A model generated the notes under the pieces. That model ran no database searches, was not told the origin of the DNA, and worked only from the letters and a program-made list of their open reading frames with translations. The translations under genes and the position numbers were made by a program. Of a stretch of DNA of 64,000 nucleotides, positions 8,837 to 17,938 are shown in pieces (within the stretch, counting starts at the first letter, position 1; each line of letters opens with the position of its first letter). Source of the DNA: Acetobacter farinalis. GTDB lineage: Bacteria > Pseudomonadota > Alphaproteobacteria > Acetobacterales > Acetobacteraceae. Where the stretch lies: assembly GCF_011516935.1 (NCBI RefSeq), contig NZ_WOTF01000008.1, positions 1 through 64,000 on the forward strand. Direction: 5' to 3'.

Positions 8837-10783
8837 TTACTGGAACGGCAGGTAACGGAAGTCCAGAAATATCTGACTCATGCTCGTATCCGGACCGCCG
8901 CCCTGGCCCTTCCAGGCATCCCTGCGGGAGTAGGCAAGCTGGGCTCCGGCTTCCACCGTACCGTAATGCCCTTTGAAGAACCGGTACCATGCGCCAACCG
9001 TGGCTTCCATCACGCTGCGGGTGTTGGCGGTGCACCCCAGTGTGGAGAGTTCGGTCTCGCATCCAGCGTTGGAATAGTTCGGGTTTCCATAGCCGTACGC
9101 GCCGCTTCCATAGTTCGAATAGCGCCGCCCGGCTTCCTGATAGCCAAAGAAGCCATACACATCCACTCGCGGCGTGGGGTGGGCAATAATGCCGCCGGTG
9201 GCCTGTATGGAGGGGATGGGGGCGATATCGCCGTTGGTTTTCAGCGTGGCGTCCGGCAGCAGCACGGAGCCGTAGCGGCCAATGCCAATCCCGGCCAGAC
9301 CGGCCAGACGCATCTCCACCTTGTGGGGAATGATGGGCAGCACCATGGAGCCGCCGCCGCCGCCCGCAATGGCGGTATTGTTGTGGCCCTGGCCCAGAGA
9401 GGCAACGCGGTCATGCGGGAAGTGGAGGATACCCACGGCTTCGTAATGGCCCCAATGCGGGTCCCACGCCACTTTTCCGATTACGTCTGGCGCGATCTCG
9501 TTGGAGAAGGGGGCATCGTTCGTGAGCCCCGTGCCATTGCTGCTGATGGTGGCAATCTTGCCATTGGGTAGTGTGACAGTGCCATCGGCATTGTTGAAGC
9601 CGGTGGTGTCATACAGCGTGGCGGAATTTTCAATGGACAGGCCCAGCCACAGGCGGTGCTGGAGGAAATCCTTCACGAACCGGAACTGGAGCTGCCGTGC
9701 CCATGTCTGGCCCGCCAGCATGGAGGATTCAATGGTTTCCGGCAGGCTTTCCTGGCGCGGAACAATGCCGATACGGCCCGGCGTGAGCATGCTCCATGCC
9801 TGCCCCGCGAGGAAATGGAAATTCAGGTCACTGTTATCATAAGCAAGGTACGCCTGCCGCAGGCGGAAGGCGTAGCTGTTGCTTTCATAGGCGTCAGTCG
9901 TGGCGGCACCGGCCCCGAAATCCATTTCAAAGAAGCCTGAAATGGTGGAGTGCGCGTCCACATTCCCGCGGGCCATGAGCGAGATACGGCTGTAGCGGGC
10001 GCTGCCTTCAAAGTTGTTGGTGTGGTAGCGGGATTCGTTGGGATACGGCATGGCCTGCCAGTAGTTGAACGTGCCGGATGCCGTATGGCGGTTTGCCACC
10101 ACGGCGGAGGCATCCAGAAAGCCACCCAGAATGAGGGTGACAGGCCCCATATGGAACACACCGTGGTCGCCCAGTGCACCGGCGGCCTGAGCGCCCACCG
10201 TTTCACGCGCATGCGGGCCGACACTGTTTTCGGCAATACGGGACACCATATCTTCCGCGCGGTGGCCAATCACGGCTTCCACATCCGGGCGGTCATTCGC
10301 ACCGGAGAAAACGGGCTGCGCATCGGGGCCTGTCGCATGGTGGCCCGTGCGATGCGGGGTGGTGTTCATGGCGGTTTCAATGCCCGGTCCACCCGTGTCG
10401 GTGTCTGGCCCGGTTTCAGGAGACCAGCCCTTGTGGCCGGCAGACGCGCCGGATGCAGCGTTTCGTGCTGTAAGTGTACGGTGGCTGCTGCTGTCCATGG
10501 CGGAGCGTGTGGCGGCCCCGCTGCCCCCATGCGTCAGCGCGGCCCGATGGGCGGCAATCTGCTTTTGCATGACAACAAGGGTTTTCTGGAGTGCTTTCTG
10601 TTCTTCCTGAATATGCGCCATCTGGCGTTCAAGTGCTTCCAGGGATGCCGTTTCATCTTCTGCTGCGCGGGCCGTGCCACAAAGCTGGGTGACTGCCAGC
10701 CCTGGCGCCAGAATGGTGCCGACAAACAGCCACGTCCGCATCTGGCGCATGGCCGGAGCTGGCAGAAGAGAAAAACTCGTCAT
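8837..10783 (-). CDS. Outer-membrane porin-like protein with N-terminal coiled coil
   Basis: A 648-residue exported protein. The open frame extends well upstream, but the extension is atypical and ATG 10783 gives a signal peptide (MRQMRTWLFVGTILAPG...ARA), so I place the start there; the methionine at 10750 is the alternative. A short coiled coil follows (residues about 45-80, LERQMAHIQEEQKALQK). Then comes a Ser/Gly/His-rich linker and a long region of alternating polar and aromatic segments, starting at LILGGFLDASAVV, that looks like beta-barrel strands. The C-terminus FLDFRYLPFQ is aromatic-rich, as in outer-membrane barrels. The domain order resembles DcaP/trimeric-porin-like proteins. 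The solute is unknown. Confidence 0.75.
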   Translation of the reverse strand: MTSFSLLPAPAMRQMRTWLFVGTILAPGLAVTQLCGTARAAEDETASLEALERQMAHIQEEQKALQKTLVVMQKQIAAHRAALTHGGSGAATRSAMDSSSHRTLTARNAASGASAGHKGWSPETGPDTDTGGPGIETAMNTTPHRTGHHATGPDAQPVFSGANDRPDVEAVIGHRAEDMVSRIAENSVGPHARETVGAQAAGALGDHGVFHMGPVTLILGGFLDASAVVANRHTASGTFNYWQAMPYPNESRYHTNNFEGSARYSRISLMARGNVDAHSTISGFFEMDFGAGAATTDAYESNSYAFRLRQAYLAYDNSDLNFHFLAGQAWSMLTPGRIGIVPRQESLPETIESSMLAGQTWARQLQFRFVKDFLQHRLWLGLSIENSATLYDTTGFNNADGTVTLPNGKIATISSNGTGLTNDAPFSNEIAPDVIGKVAWDPHWGHYEAVGILHFPHDRVASLGQGHNNTAIAGGGGGSMVLPIIPHKVEMRLAGLAGIGIGRYGSVLLPDATLKTNGDIAPIPSIQATGGIIAHPTPRVDVYGFFGYQEAGRRYSNYGSGAYGYGNPNYSNAGCETELSTLGCTANTRSVMEATVGAWYRFFKGHYGTVEAGAQLAYSRRDAWKGQGGGPDTSMSQIFLDFRYLPFQ

Positions 10784-10880
10784 TTCTTTAAATATAACCC
10801 CTGAATTTTGTCTATTTACTGTTTGAAACCATTTTGGCGCGGGCTGCGTAAAGAGTATTTTTTTAAAAAATAATTTCAGC

Positions 10881-10958
10881 AGGAGGGACTTCGGCGGTAT
10901 GAGCACTGCACCTTTTGGGTGGCGCTGGTGCCACATGAATTTGAAGGGGCGTGTGTGA
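10881..10958 (+). CDS. 19-residue upstream ORF coupled to gloA
   Basis: A strong Shine-Dalgarno (AGGAGGG at 10881-10887) precedes ATG 10899, which opens a 19-codon reading frame (MSTAPFGWRWCHMNLKGRV). Its TGA (10956-10958) overlaps the gloA ATG as TGATG, a classic translational-coupling arrangement. The peptide is not recognised. It may be a leader peptide or an ORF that only loads ribosomes onto gloA. The listed span includes the ribosome site. Confidence 0.4.
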   Translation, partial: RRDFGGMSTAPFGWRWCHMNLKGRV

Positions 10959-11359
10959 TGGCAAAAATGATTCATTCCATGGTGCGGGTTCTTGAAGAAC
11001 AGCGCTCTCTGGCGTTTTACGACATCGCCCTGGGTCTCAGGCCGGTTGAGCGGCTGGTGTTTGAAAGCTTCACGCTGATCTATCTGGCGAATGATGAGCA
11101 GACGTTTGAACTGGAACTGACCGTCAATCACGGGCGCACACAGCCGTATGTTCTGGGGGACGGCTACGGGCATCTGGCCGTATCCGTTGCGGATCTGGCC
11201 TCCGAACATGCCCGTGTGGACGCCATGGGTCTTGCCCCGACACCCATCAAGACGCTGGAACATGATGGCCGCGTTATCGGCACGTTCTTTTTCCTGACCG
11301 ACCCGGATGGGTACAAGATTGAAGTGCTGCAACGTGGTGAAGCGGGTCGCTTTCTCTAA
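10958..11359 (+). CDS. gloA: Lactoylglutathione lyase (glyoxalase I, VOC family)
   Basis: A 133-residue vicinal-oxygen-chelate enzyme that isomerises the hemithioacetal of methylglyoxal and glutathione to S-lactoylglutathione. The four metal ligands expected for glyoxalase I are visible: His6 (MIHSMVRV), Glu53 (ELTVNHG), His72 (GYGHLAVSV) and Glu122 (YKIEVLQRG). I chose ATG 10958 because GAAGGGG lies 8 bases upstream and the product then matches the usual family length; the longer frame from 10919 adds an unlikely N-terminus. It is preceded by a mini-ORF ending in TGATG. The active site suggests the Ni/Co-dependent bacterial type, but metal preference cannot be read directly. Confidence 0.9.
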   Translation: MAKMIHSMVRVLEEQRSLAFYDIALGLRPVERLVFESFTLIYLANDEQTFELELTVNHGRTQPYVLGDGYGHLAVSVADLASEHARVDAMGLAPTPIKTLEHDGRVIGTFFFLTDPDGYKIEVLQRGEAGRFL

Positions 11360-11468
11360 AGCTTTGCGCCGCGTCTTCTGAAGGGCCGTGTAAAAAGTCA
11401 GGGGTTACGCACGGCGGAGGGCTGTTCCGCAATGGTATTGGGGGCTGATCTGCCTTATAAGGCGCCCT

Positions 11469-12293
11469 ATGCAGACCTCCTTTTTCAAGATGCACGGGCT
11501 TGGGAATGACTTTGTCATTCTTGATGAGCGTGCTGGCCACCTCCCCCTCACTCCTGCGCGGATTGCCGCTCTGGCGCATCGCCGCAGGGGGATCGGGTGT
11601 GACCAGCTTGTGACGCTGCGCCCGGCCTGTGCCGAGGGGGCGGATGTCTTTGTGCGGTTTTTCAACCCGGATGGCTCGGAAGCCGGAGCCTGCGGCAATG
11701 CCTCCCGCTGCGTTGCGGAACTGATTTTCCGGCAGACGGGCAACCGCAGGCCGGTGCTGCAGACACGGGCCGGAACGCTGCCTGCCCGGATCGAGGCGGA
11801 TGGGCTGGTTACGGTGGATATGGGGGTGCCGCGCCTGGAGTGGCAGGCCGTGCCTCTGGCGGTAGAGATGGACACACTCCATCTCCCTCTGGAAGGAGAC
11901 CCGGCGGCGGCCTCCATGGGGAACCCGCACGCAACGTTTTTTGTGAAAGATTTCTCGATGCTCAGCCACGGCCATGCGCTGGAGCATGATCCGCTCTTTC
12001 CCGAGCGCGCCAATATTGGTTTTGCCAGAATAGACACCCCGGAACACATGCGCCTGAAGGTGCATGAGCGCGGGGCAGGGGTGACGGAAGCCTGCGGGTC
12101 CGGTGCGTGCGCGGCGGTGGTGAACGCGGTGCGGCGCGGGCTGGTGCAGCGCCGCTGCACAGTGGAGCTGGATGGCGGCCTGCTCCAGATTGAATGGGTG
12201 GAAAGCGGCCCGCAGGCAGGCCATGTGCTGATGACCGGCGCAACGGCAACAGCCTTTGAGGGAACAGTGGATCTGGCCACATACGCTTCATGA
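11469..12293 (+). CDS. dapF: Diaminopimelate epimerase
   Basis: A 274-residue cytoplasmic enzyme converting LL- to meso-diaminopimelate for lysine and peptidoglycan synthesis. The N-terminal [12 protein letters not shown] is diagnostic. Both catalytic cysteines are present: Cys75 in ACGNASR and Cys209 in ACGSGACA. The length is typical. The stop overlaps the start of mtaB (ATGA at 12290-12293), so the two genes are translationally coupled. The dapF-mtaB-ftsY order forms a tight plus-strand operon. Confidence 0.97.
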   Translation: MQTSFFKMHGLGNDFVILDERAGHLPLTPARIAALAHRRRGIGCDQLVTLRPACAEGADVFVRFFNPDGSEAGACGNASRCVAELIFRQTGNRRPVLQTRAGTLPARIEADGLVTVDMGVPRLEWQAVPLAVEMDTLHLPLEGDPAAASMGNPHATFFVKDFSMLSHGHALEHDPLFPERANIGFARIDTPEHMRLKVHERGAGVTEACGSGACAAVVNAVRRGLVQRRCTVELDGGLLQIEWVESGPQAGHVLMTGATATAFEGTVDLATYAS

Positions 12294-13534
12294 CACGCCC
12301 TGAGATTCTGACATTCGGCTGCCGGCTGAATACATGGGAAAGCGAGGTCATGCGCGAGCATGCCGCTGCCCTCAACGATGTAATTATCGTCAATACCTGC
12401 GCCGTAACGGGTGAGGCGGAGCGGCAGGCCCGGCAGGCCATCCGCCGTGCACACCGGGATAACCCGGCGGCCCGTATCGTGGTGACAGGCTGCGCCGCCC
12501 AGATCGACCCGGACCGCTGGGCCACCCTGCCGGGTGTGACCCGCGTGCTGGGGAACGAGGAAAAGCTGAAAGCGGAAAGCTGGGCTCCCGCCGCCATGAA
12601 CGAACCGCGTGCCGTGTCGGATATCATGGCCGCGAAGGAAACGGCAGCGCATCTCGTCACGGAGTTTGCGGGCCGCACACGGGCTTTTGTGCAGGTGCAG
12701 CAGGGGTGTGACCACCGCTGTACCTTCTGCATCATTCCATTCGGGCGGGGGCCATCCCGCTCGGCTCCGGTGGGCGTGGTGGTGGAGCAGGTGCGCGCCC
12801 TTGTCGAATCGGGCTATCGGGAAGTGGTGCTGACCGGGGTGGACATGACCTCATGGGGCGGTGACCTGCCGGGGCAGCCCTCCCTCGGGCAGTTGTGCCG
12901 CCGTGTGCTGGGGCTGGTGCCGGGTCTTGAGCGCCTGCGCCTCTCCTCGGTTGATCCGGTGGAAATTGATGAGGATATCTGGCGGCTTCTGGAGCACGAG
13001 CCGCGCTTCATGCCGTATCTGCACCTCTCGCTTCAGGCCGGGTCGGACCTGATTCTCAAGCGGATGAAGCGCCGCCATCTGGCGGAAGATGCGGCACGGG
13101 TTATCGCACGGGCCCGTGCGTTGCGCCCCGATATCGGGATCGGCGCGGATGTGATTGCCGGGTTCCCGACCGAAGATGATGCGCTGTTTGAAGAAACACG
13201 CGCCTTTCTGGCGGAGCAGGGCGTGCCGTATCTGCATGTTTTTCCCTACAGCGAGCGGCCGGGCACCCCGGCGGCTCGGATGCGGGCGGTGCCTGTGCCG
13301 GAACGCAAGGCACGGGCGGCCCGCCTGCGGGAGGTGGGGGCCGAAGCAGCCGACCGGTATTACCGCACCCTGCTTGGCCAGACTTTGTGGGTGCTGATGG
13401 AAACGCCCACATCCGGGCACAGTGAACAGTTTGCCCCCGTCCGCCTTGCGGAAGGTGAGGCAGAAGCAGGCGAGATTATCAGCCTGCGGGCTGTAGCGGT
13501 GGATGCCGCGGGCCTGCTGGCGGAAAGGGTTTGA
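12290..13534 (+). CDS. mtaB: tRNA t6A37 methylthiotransferase (radical SAM)
   Basis: A 414-residue radical SAM enzyme that adds a methylthio group to N6-threonylcarbamoyladenosine at tRNA position 37. The N-terminal half carries the UPF0004 cysteines ([23 protein letters not shown]) for one iron-sulfur cluster. The central CDHRCTFC is the radical SAM CxxxCxxC site, followed by [11 protein letters not shown]. The C-terminal TRAM-like part is short. The pattern fits MtaB better than MiaB or RimO, which have different N-terminal spacing. It overlaps dapF by 4 bases and ends just before ftsY. Confidence 0.9.
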   Translation: MTRPEILTFGCRLNTWESEVMREHAAALNDVIIVNTCAVTGEAERQARQAIRRAHRDNPAARIVVTGCAAQIDPDRWATLPGVTRVLGNEEKLKAESWAPAAMNEPRAVSDIMAAKETAAHLVTEFAGRTRAFVQVQQGCDHRCTFCIIPFGRGPSRSAPVGVVVEQVRALVESGYREVVLTGVDMTSWGGDLPGQPSLGQLCRRVLGLVPGLERLRLSSVDPVEIDEDIWRLLEHEPRFMPYLHLSLQAGSDLILKRMKRRHLAEDAARVIARARALRPDIGIGADVIAGFPTEDDALFEETRAFLAEQGVPYLHVFPYSERPGTPAARMRAVPVPERKARAARLREVGAEAADRYYRTLLGQTLWVLMETPTSGHSEQFAPVRLAEGEAEAGEIISLRAVAVDAAGLLAERV

Positions 13535-13535
13535 G

Positions 13536-14480
13536 ATGGCGCTAGGTTTTTTTTCACGCCTCAAAAAGGGGCTGTCCCGTTCAACGCAGAAACTGGGCGG
13601 CGGCCTGACATCGGTTTTTACCAAACGGAAACTTGATGATGAAGCGCTGGAAGAGCTGGAAGACCTGCTGATTACAGCGGATCTCGGCCCGAGTGTTGCC
13701 GGCCGGATTATTGAGTCCTTCCGCCGCACCCGCTTTGGAACAGAGGTGAGCGATGCGGAAATCCGCAGCGCCCTGGCGGACGAGATCGCCAGCGTGCTGG
13801 AGCCGGTTGCCATCCCGTTTGCGCCAGACCCGGCACACAGGCCGCATGTGGTGCTGATGGTGGGGGTGAACGGCACCGGCAAGACCACAACCATTGGAAA
13901 AATGGCCCGCTATTTTACCGATCAGGGTAAAAAAGTGATGCTGGTGGCGGGTGATACCTTCCGGGCCGCGGCTGTGGAGCAGTTGCAGGTATGGGGTGAA
14001 CGTACTGGCTGCACGGTGATTGCCGGCCCGCCAAACGCGGATGCCGCCGGACTGGCGTTTGAAGCCCTCAAGCAGGCAAAGGCGCAGGATGCGGACCTGC
14101 TGTTTGTCGATACAGCGGGCCGCCTGCACAACAAAAGCGCCCTGATGGAAGAGCTGGCCAAAATTATTCGCGTCATGCGGAAATTTGATGAGACAGCTCC
14201 CCATTCCGTTCTGCTGGTGCTGGATGCCACAACCGGGCAGAACGCCATGGAGCAGGTGCGCGTGTTCCGTGAGCTGGTGAACGTGACCGGCCTTGTGGTG
14301 ACAAAGCTGGACGGTTCGGCCCGAGGCGGCATTGTGGTGGCGCTGGCGGACAGTTTTGGTCTGCCCGTGCATGCCGTGGGTGTGGGGGAACAGGCGGAAG
14401 ACCTGCGGCCCTTCTCCGCGCAGGATTTTGCCAAAGGGCTGGTCGGTCTGCCGGAAGGAGAGGCCGAAGCGGCGTCCTGA
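13536..14480 (+). CDS. ftsY: Signal recognition particle receptor FtsY
   Basis: A 314-residue SRP-receptor GTPase that docks ribosome-nascent-chain complexes at the inner membrane. The NG domain is complete: GVNGTGKTT (P-loop), DTFRAAAVEQL, DTAGRLHNK and TKLDGSARGG. The acidic A domain of enterobacterial FtsY is absent, leaving a short basic N-terminus (MALGFFSRLKKGLSRS), as in many alphaproteobacteria. I chose ATG 13536, one base after the mtaB stop, because it gives this standard N-terminus and GGAAAGGG lies upstream; the open frame begins earlier at 13503. Confidence 0.95.
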   Translation: MALGFFSRLKKGLSRSTQKLGGGLTSVFTKRKLDDEALEELEDLLITADLGPSVAGRIIESFRRTRFGTEVSDAEIRSALADEIASVLEPVAIPFAPDPAHRPHVVLMVGVNGTGKTTTIGKMARYFTDQGKKVMLVAGDTFRAAAVEQLQVWGERTGCTVIAGPPNADAAGLAFEALKQAKAQDADLLFVDTAGRLHNKSALMEELAKIIRVMRKFDETAPHSVLLVLDATTGQNAMEQVRVFRELVNVTGLVVTKLDGSARGGIVVALADSFGLPVHAVGVGEQAEDLRPFSAQDFAKGLVGLPEGEAEAAS

Positions 14481-14555
14481 TCATGGCAGGAGGGTGCGGG
14501 GCGTAGTTTTTTTGCACAGGTGACGGATTTTCCCCCCGGTGCTACTTATGCTTCC

Positions 14556-14584
14556 TTGACAGGATATGGCAGCGCCGTTAGCAA
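14556..14584 (+). promoter_or_regulatory. Candidate promoter of the F0 ATP synthase operon
   Basis: TTGACA at 14556-14561 is followed after 17 bases by TAGCAA (14579-14584), a weak -10 match. It sits 31 bases before the atpI start codon, after the ftsY stop. The -35 is exact and the -10 is poor, so this is only suggestive. Confidence 0.3.
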
Positions 14585-14614
14585 GCGCCTGCACCCTTCT
14601 TGGAGGTGCGAAGT

Positions 14615-14914
14615 ATGGGTGAAGACAGCGACGAGTCCTTTACCAAACGACTGAGAGAGGCGGAACGCCGGGCCGGTCAGTTGGAAGAAGGGCAGAAAGT
14701 CAGTGTGGTTGACAAGGAAGAGCAATCCTTGCCTGCACTGGCACTCAGGGCCGGGACAGAAATGATTTCTGCTCTGGTTGTTGGGGTGGCTGCTGGGTGG
14801 GGTCTGGACCGCTGGTTCCATACCCGTGCCATCTTCCTGATCATCTTCGCGCTGCTGGGCGGAAGTGCAGGAGTGCTGAATGTCTGGCGGCTCGTAAAGC
14901 CACCGGAACAGTAA
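14615..14914 (+). CDS. atpI: ATP synthase accessory protein AtpI
   Basis: A 99-residue small membrane protein at the head of the F0 genes. A charged N-terminal half (residues 1-45, rich in Glu, Arg and Lys) is followed by two transmembrane helices (about 48-68 and 73-92) typical of AtpI/AtpZ-like proteins, which assist c-ring assembly or carry Mg/Ca. ATG 14615 has TGGAGGTG just upstream and is preferred over the TTG at 14600. It leads the atpB-E-F'-F operon. Confidence 0.85.
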   Translation: MGEDSDESFTKRLREAERRAGQLEEGQKVSVVDKEEQSLPALALRAGTEMISALVVGVAAGWGLDRWFHTRAIFLIIFALLGGSAGVLNVWRLVKPPEQ

Positions 14915-14972
14915 GTTGGAAAGCTGAAGGCCCGGCGGAGCAGCCCGGGTCCGGTGAAGTGGGAGAACGGTT

Positions 14973-15722
14973 TTGGCGGGCGGTTCCAGTATCGACGTAC
15001 TTGGTCAGTTCGAGCTTCGTCCCGTTCTTGGCGGGCTTGGTGAGGCACTGCGCTTCAGTCAGTCACCTCTCTACATGATCCTGGCCGCGTGCCTGGTTCT
15101 GGCGTTCCTCTATTTCGGCATGCGTCCTGCTGCTGTCGTGCCTGGCCGGTTTCAGGCTGCGGCCGAGGTGTGCTACGAATTCATTCGCAGCATGGCGGTG
15201 GATACGATCGGACCGGAAGGCGCTGCCTTCTTCCCGTTCATCTTCACGCTGTTCTTCTTCATTCTGGCCGGGAATTACATCGGCCTGCTGCCCTTCTCCT
15301 TTACCTTCACCAGCCATATTGCGGTGACCCTGGCCCTTGCGGTCATGGTGTTCCTGCTGACGGTGATCGTGTCGCTCCGGGCGCAGGGGTTCCGCTTCTT
15401 CGCGCATTTCATGCCGGCTGGTGCCAGCATGTATCTCGCGCCGCTGCTGATCCCGATTGAAATCCTGTCCTTTCTCTCTCGCCCCGTGAGCCTGTCCATC
15501 CGACTGTTTGCAAACATGGTCGCCGGGCATGTCATGTTCGATATTTTCGCAAGCTTTGTCATCATGCTCGCCGGTTTTGGCGTGGTGGGTGATGTGTTTG
15601 CGATAGGGCCTATTGCCATTAACATGGCGCTGGTGGCTCTTGAGTTGCTGGTTGGTGTATTGCAGGCCTACGTGTTTGCCATCCTGACCTGCATCTACCT
15701 GCGGGAGGCCGTGGCTCACTGA
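14973..15722 (+). CDS. atpB: F0F1 ATP synthase subunit a
   Basis: A 249-residue integral membrane subunit forming the proton half-channels beside the c-ring. It is hydrophobic throughout, with five to six predicted helices. The essential arginine is in LSIRLFANMVAGH (Arg177), and the C-terminal helix LLVGVLQAYVFAILTCIYL is characteristic. The start is TTG at 14973, preceded by GGGAG about 7 bases upstream; no ATG gives a full-length N-terminus. It lies between atpI and atpE. Confidence 0.95.
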   Translation: MAGGSSIDVLGQFELRPVLGGLGEALRFSQSPLYMILAACLVLAFLYFGMRPAAVVPGRFQAAAEVCYEFIRSMAVDTIGPEGAAFFPFIFTLFFFILAGNYIGLLPFSFTFTSHIAVTLALAVMVFLLTVIVSLRAQGFRFFAHFMPAGASMYLAPLLIPIEILSFLSRPVSLSIRLFANMVAGHVMFDIFASFVIMLAGFGVVGDVFAIGPIAINMALVALELLVGVLQAYVFAILTCIYLREAVAH

Positions 15723-15775
15723 GCTGCTTTGCCCGTTTCGTTTGAACTGTACTTTTTAACAAGGAAGTGACTGAT

Positions 15776-16000
15776 ATGGACATCGCTGCAGCCCGGGAAA
15801 TCGGTGCAGGTATCGCCGTGATCGCCCTCGCCGGCGTTGGTATCGGCCTCGGCAACATCTTTTCAACGCTGGTGAGCAGCATTGCTCGTAACCCCGCTTC
15901 CCGTCCGCATGTGTTCGGTCTGGGCATGCTGGGCTTCGCGCTGACAGAAGCTATCGCGCTGTTCGCGCTTCTCATCGCGTTCCTGATCCTTTTCGTCTAA
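15776..16000 (+). CDS. atpE: F0F1 ATP synthase subunit c
   Basis: A 74-residue two-helix proteolipid that forms the rotating ring. Helix 1 is Gly/Ala-rich ([17 protein letters not shown]), the polar loop carries ARNP, and helix 2 carries the proton-binding Glu58 (TEAIALF). No sodium-type ligand set is evident, so it is probably proton-driven. ATG 15776 is supported by AAGGAAG upstream; the frame opens slightly earlier at GTG 15767. Confidence 0.96.
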   Translation: MDIAAAREIGAGIAVIALAGVGIGLGNIFSTLVSSIARNPASRPHVFGLGMLGFALTEAIALFALLIAFLILFV

Positions 16001-16028
16001 TAAACGGCAGGGAAAGGGAGGCTCTCCT

Positions 16029-16628
16029 GTGGGTGTCATGATGAAGATGGTCCGTGCCGGTTTGTTCGCTACGGTATCCGGCGTGTCTCTTCTGGTAATG
16101 GCTGCACCTGGTGCACACGCCACAGGGATGCCTCAGCTCGATTTTCACAACCCCATGGTTACCGGTCAGGTAATCTGGGGTGCTGTGATCTTCCTGGGCT
16201 TTTATCTGGCGTTGAGCCAGATCATGCTGCCGCGCGTTGGTCGTGTTCTGGAAGACCGGAGCAAGCGTATTTCGGGTGATCTCGATGTTGCGCGTGCTGC
16301 AAAACAGGATGCGGACAAAGCCGTGGCGGAACTTCAGCAGGCCCGTAAGGATGCCATGGCTGAAGCCCAGTCCAATCTTCAGAAAGCGCTGGATGAAGAA
16401 CAGCGTGCTGCGGATAAGAAGCTGGAAGAAATCAATGCGCGCCTGTCAGCAGAAATTGCTGATGCGGAAAAACGCGTTGCTGCCGAAAAAGCACGTGCAT
16501 TCGGTACACTCAAAGAAATTGCGGCCGATACAACACAGGCGCTCGTTTCCCGCCTGACAGGTACCACACCCGATGCCCAGCTTGTGGCGCAGAAGGTTGA
16601 AGGTGCTACCGCGCACCAGAATATCTGA
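16029..16628 (+). CDS. atpF': F0F1 ATP synthase subunit b'
   Basis: A 199-residue peripheral-stalk subunit. One membrane helix (QVIWGAVIFLGFYLALSQIML, residues about 48-68) is followed by a long charged coiled coil. The N-terminal extension looks like a cleavable signal (VSLLVMAAPGAHA), often seen in the b' form. The start is GTG 16029, with GGGAGG 7 bases upstream; ATG 16038 is less well placed. The pairing with a second b-like gene directly downstream is the usual alphaproteobacterial b'/b arrangement. Confidence 0.9.
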   Translation: MGVMMKMVRAGLFATVSGVSLLVMAAPGAHATGMPQLDFHNPMVTGQVIWGAVIFLGFYLALSQIMLPRVGRVLEDRSKRISGDLDVARAAKQDADKAVAELQQARKDAMAEAQSNLQKALDEEQRAADKKLEEINARLSAEIADAEKRVAAEKARAFGTLKEIAADTTQALVSRLTGTTPDAQLVAQKVEGATAHQNI

Positions 16629-16652
16629 CCGGCTTCGGGAGAACTTGTAGTC

Positions 16653-17156
16653 ATGTCTGGCATTTTTCACGAAGCGGGTTTCTGGTTCGCTGTTTCCTTC
16701 GTTCTGTTTTTCGCCTTCTTCTGGCGCAGGCTGTGGACACCTATCACAGCCGTGCTGGATAGCCGCGCGGCCCGCATCCGGAGTGAGCTGGATGAATCTG
16801 CCCAGCTCCGTCGGGAAGCCGAGCAGATGCTGGAAGACGCCACGCGTGAGCGTGAGCAGGCTCTGGTGGAAGCCCGTTCCATGGTTGAGCAGTCTCTTCA
16901 CCATGCGGCAGAACTGGCTGAAAAAGCCCGTACAGAAGCCGAAGCAGCCGTGCAGCGCCATGAACAGATGGCACGTGACCGGATTGCAGCGGTAGAACGC
17001 GCCGCTATCAAGGAAGTGCGTCAGGCTGCCGTGGATGTGGCGGTTGAGGCCGCACGCGGCGTTATTGGTCAGTCTCTTGACCCGAAGAAGGCAGAAGAAC
17101 TGGTCGATCGGGCCATTGCCGATCTGCCGTCCGCTCTTGCGCGCCGCGTTGCCTGA
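16653..17156 (+). CDS. atpF: F0F1 ATP synthase subunit b
   Basis: A 167-residue stalk subunit with an N-terminal membrane helix (FWFAVSFVLFFAFFW) followed by an Ala/Glu/Arg-rich coiled coil to the C-terminus. It starts at ATG 16653 behind CGGGAGAA and closes the F0 operon. No F1 genes (delta, alpha, gamma, beta, epsilon) follow, so the F1 operon must be elsewhere on the chromosome, as is common in alphaproteobacteria. Confidence 0.93.
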   Translation: MSGIFHEAGFWFAVSFVLFFAFFWRRLWTPITAVLDSRAARIRSELDESAQLRREAEQMLEDATREREQALVEARSMVEQSLHHAAELAEKARTEAEAAVQRHEQMARDRIAAVERAAIKEVRQAAVDVAVEAARGVIGQSLDPKKAEELVDRAIADLPSALARRVA

Positions 17157-17182
17157 GCGCCCTGATTGTTGATTGATCAGGC

Positions 17183-17938
17183 TTGAACGCGCTCTCTTCT
17201 TCCCGGAATGATAATAGTCCGGTTCTGAGCATTGTCATTGCCGTTCTGGATGAACGGGATAACCTCCCGTTTGTCTGCCAGGAACTGGCGGAAGCCTGTG
17301 TGCATCTGCCAGAGACTGAAGTTGTTTTTGTGGATGACGGCAGTCGGGATGATACCGTAGCTGTCCTCCAGAAAATGCGGGCCGAAGTTTTACCCGGCCT
17401 GCGTGTCCTCTCCCATGATCATTGCTGTGGCAAGTCCGCCGCCCTGCGCACAGGCATTACCGCCGCGCGTGGCGAATGGATTGCCACGATTGACGGGGAT
17501 GGTCAGGATGACCCGCGTGAGTTGATTGGCCTGCTGCGGCTAGCCCGTGCCGCCAATGGCGTGCCGCCTCTTGTGGTGGGGGTGCGCAAAAAGCGCCGGG
17601 ATGGATGGTCCCGCCGGTTCGCAACGCGGTTTGCCAATGGCTTGCGCCGCCGCCTGCTGCGGGATGAGTGCCCGGATACGGGCGCGCCCATCAAGCTTTT
17701 CCAGCGCGAAGCATTTTTGAAGCTGCCCCAGTTTGAAGGGCTGCATCGCTTTCTGCCCGCGCTGTTTGCCTCTTATGGTGTGCCGCTGGTGTGCCACCCG
17801 GTTCAACACCGGCCGCGCCTGCACGGGCAGTCCAAATATACCAATTTCAACCGTGCGCTGGTGGGAATACGGGATCTGCTGGGTGTGATCTGGCTGCGGA
17901 ACCGCACGCGCCTGCCGCGCTCGGTTCGCGAATGCTAG
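17183..17938 (+). CDS. GT2-family glycosyltransferase, polyprenyl-phosphate sugar synthase type
   Basis: A 251-residue GT-A glycosyltransferase. It has LSIVIAVLDERDNLP at the N-terminus, VFVDDGSRDDT, and the metal-binding region IDGDGQDDPREL, resembling dolichol/undecaprenyl-phosphate mannosyl- or aminoarabinosyl-transferases (DPM1/ArnC-like) but without the C-terminal membrane helices. It probably makes a lipid-linked sugar. The start TTG 17183 is the only convenient one and is weakly supported. The stop (17936-17938) overlaps the next gene's ATG, an ArnT-like transferase that would use a lipid-linked sugar, which supports the pairing. Confidence 0.85.
   Translation: MNALSSSRNDNSPVLSIVIAVLDERDNLPFVCQELAEACVHLPETEVVFVDDGSRDDTVAVLQKMRAEVLPGLRVLSHDHCCGKSAALRTGITAARGEWIATIDGDGQDDPRELIGLLRLARAANGVPPLVVGVRKKRRDGWSRRFATRFANGLRRRLLRDECPDTGAPIKLFQREAFLKLPQFEGLHRFLPALFASYGVPLVCHPVQHRPRLHGQSKYTNFNRALVGIRDLLGVIWLRNRTRLPRSVREC

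Noticed and set aside
10784-11332. N-terminal extension of the porin-like frame
   Set aside because: It would overlap gloA antisense and hide the signal peptide; the ATG at 10783 gives a normal exported protein.
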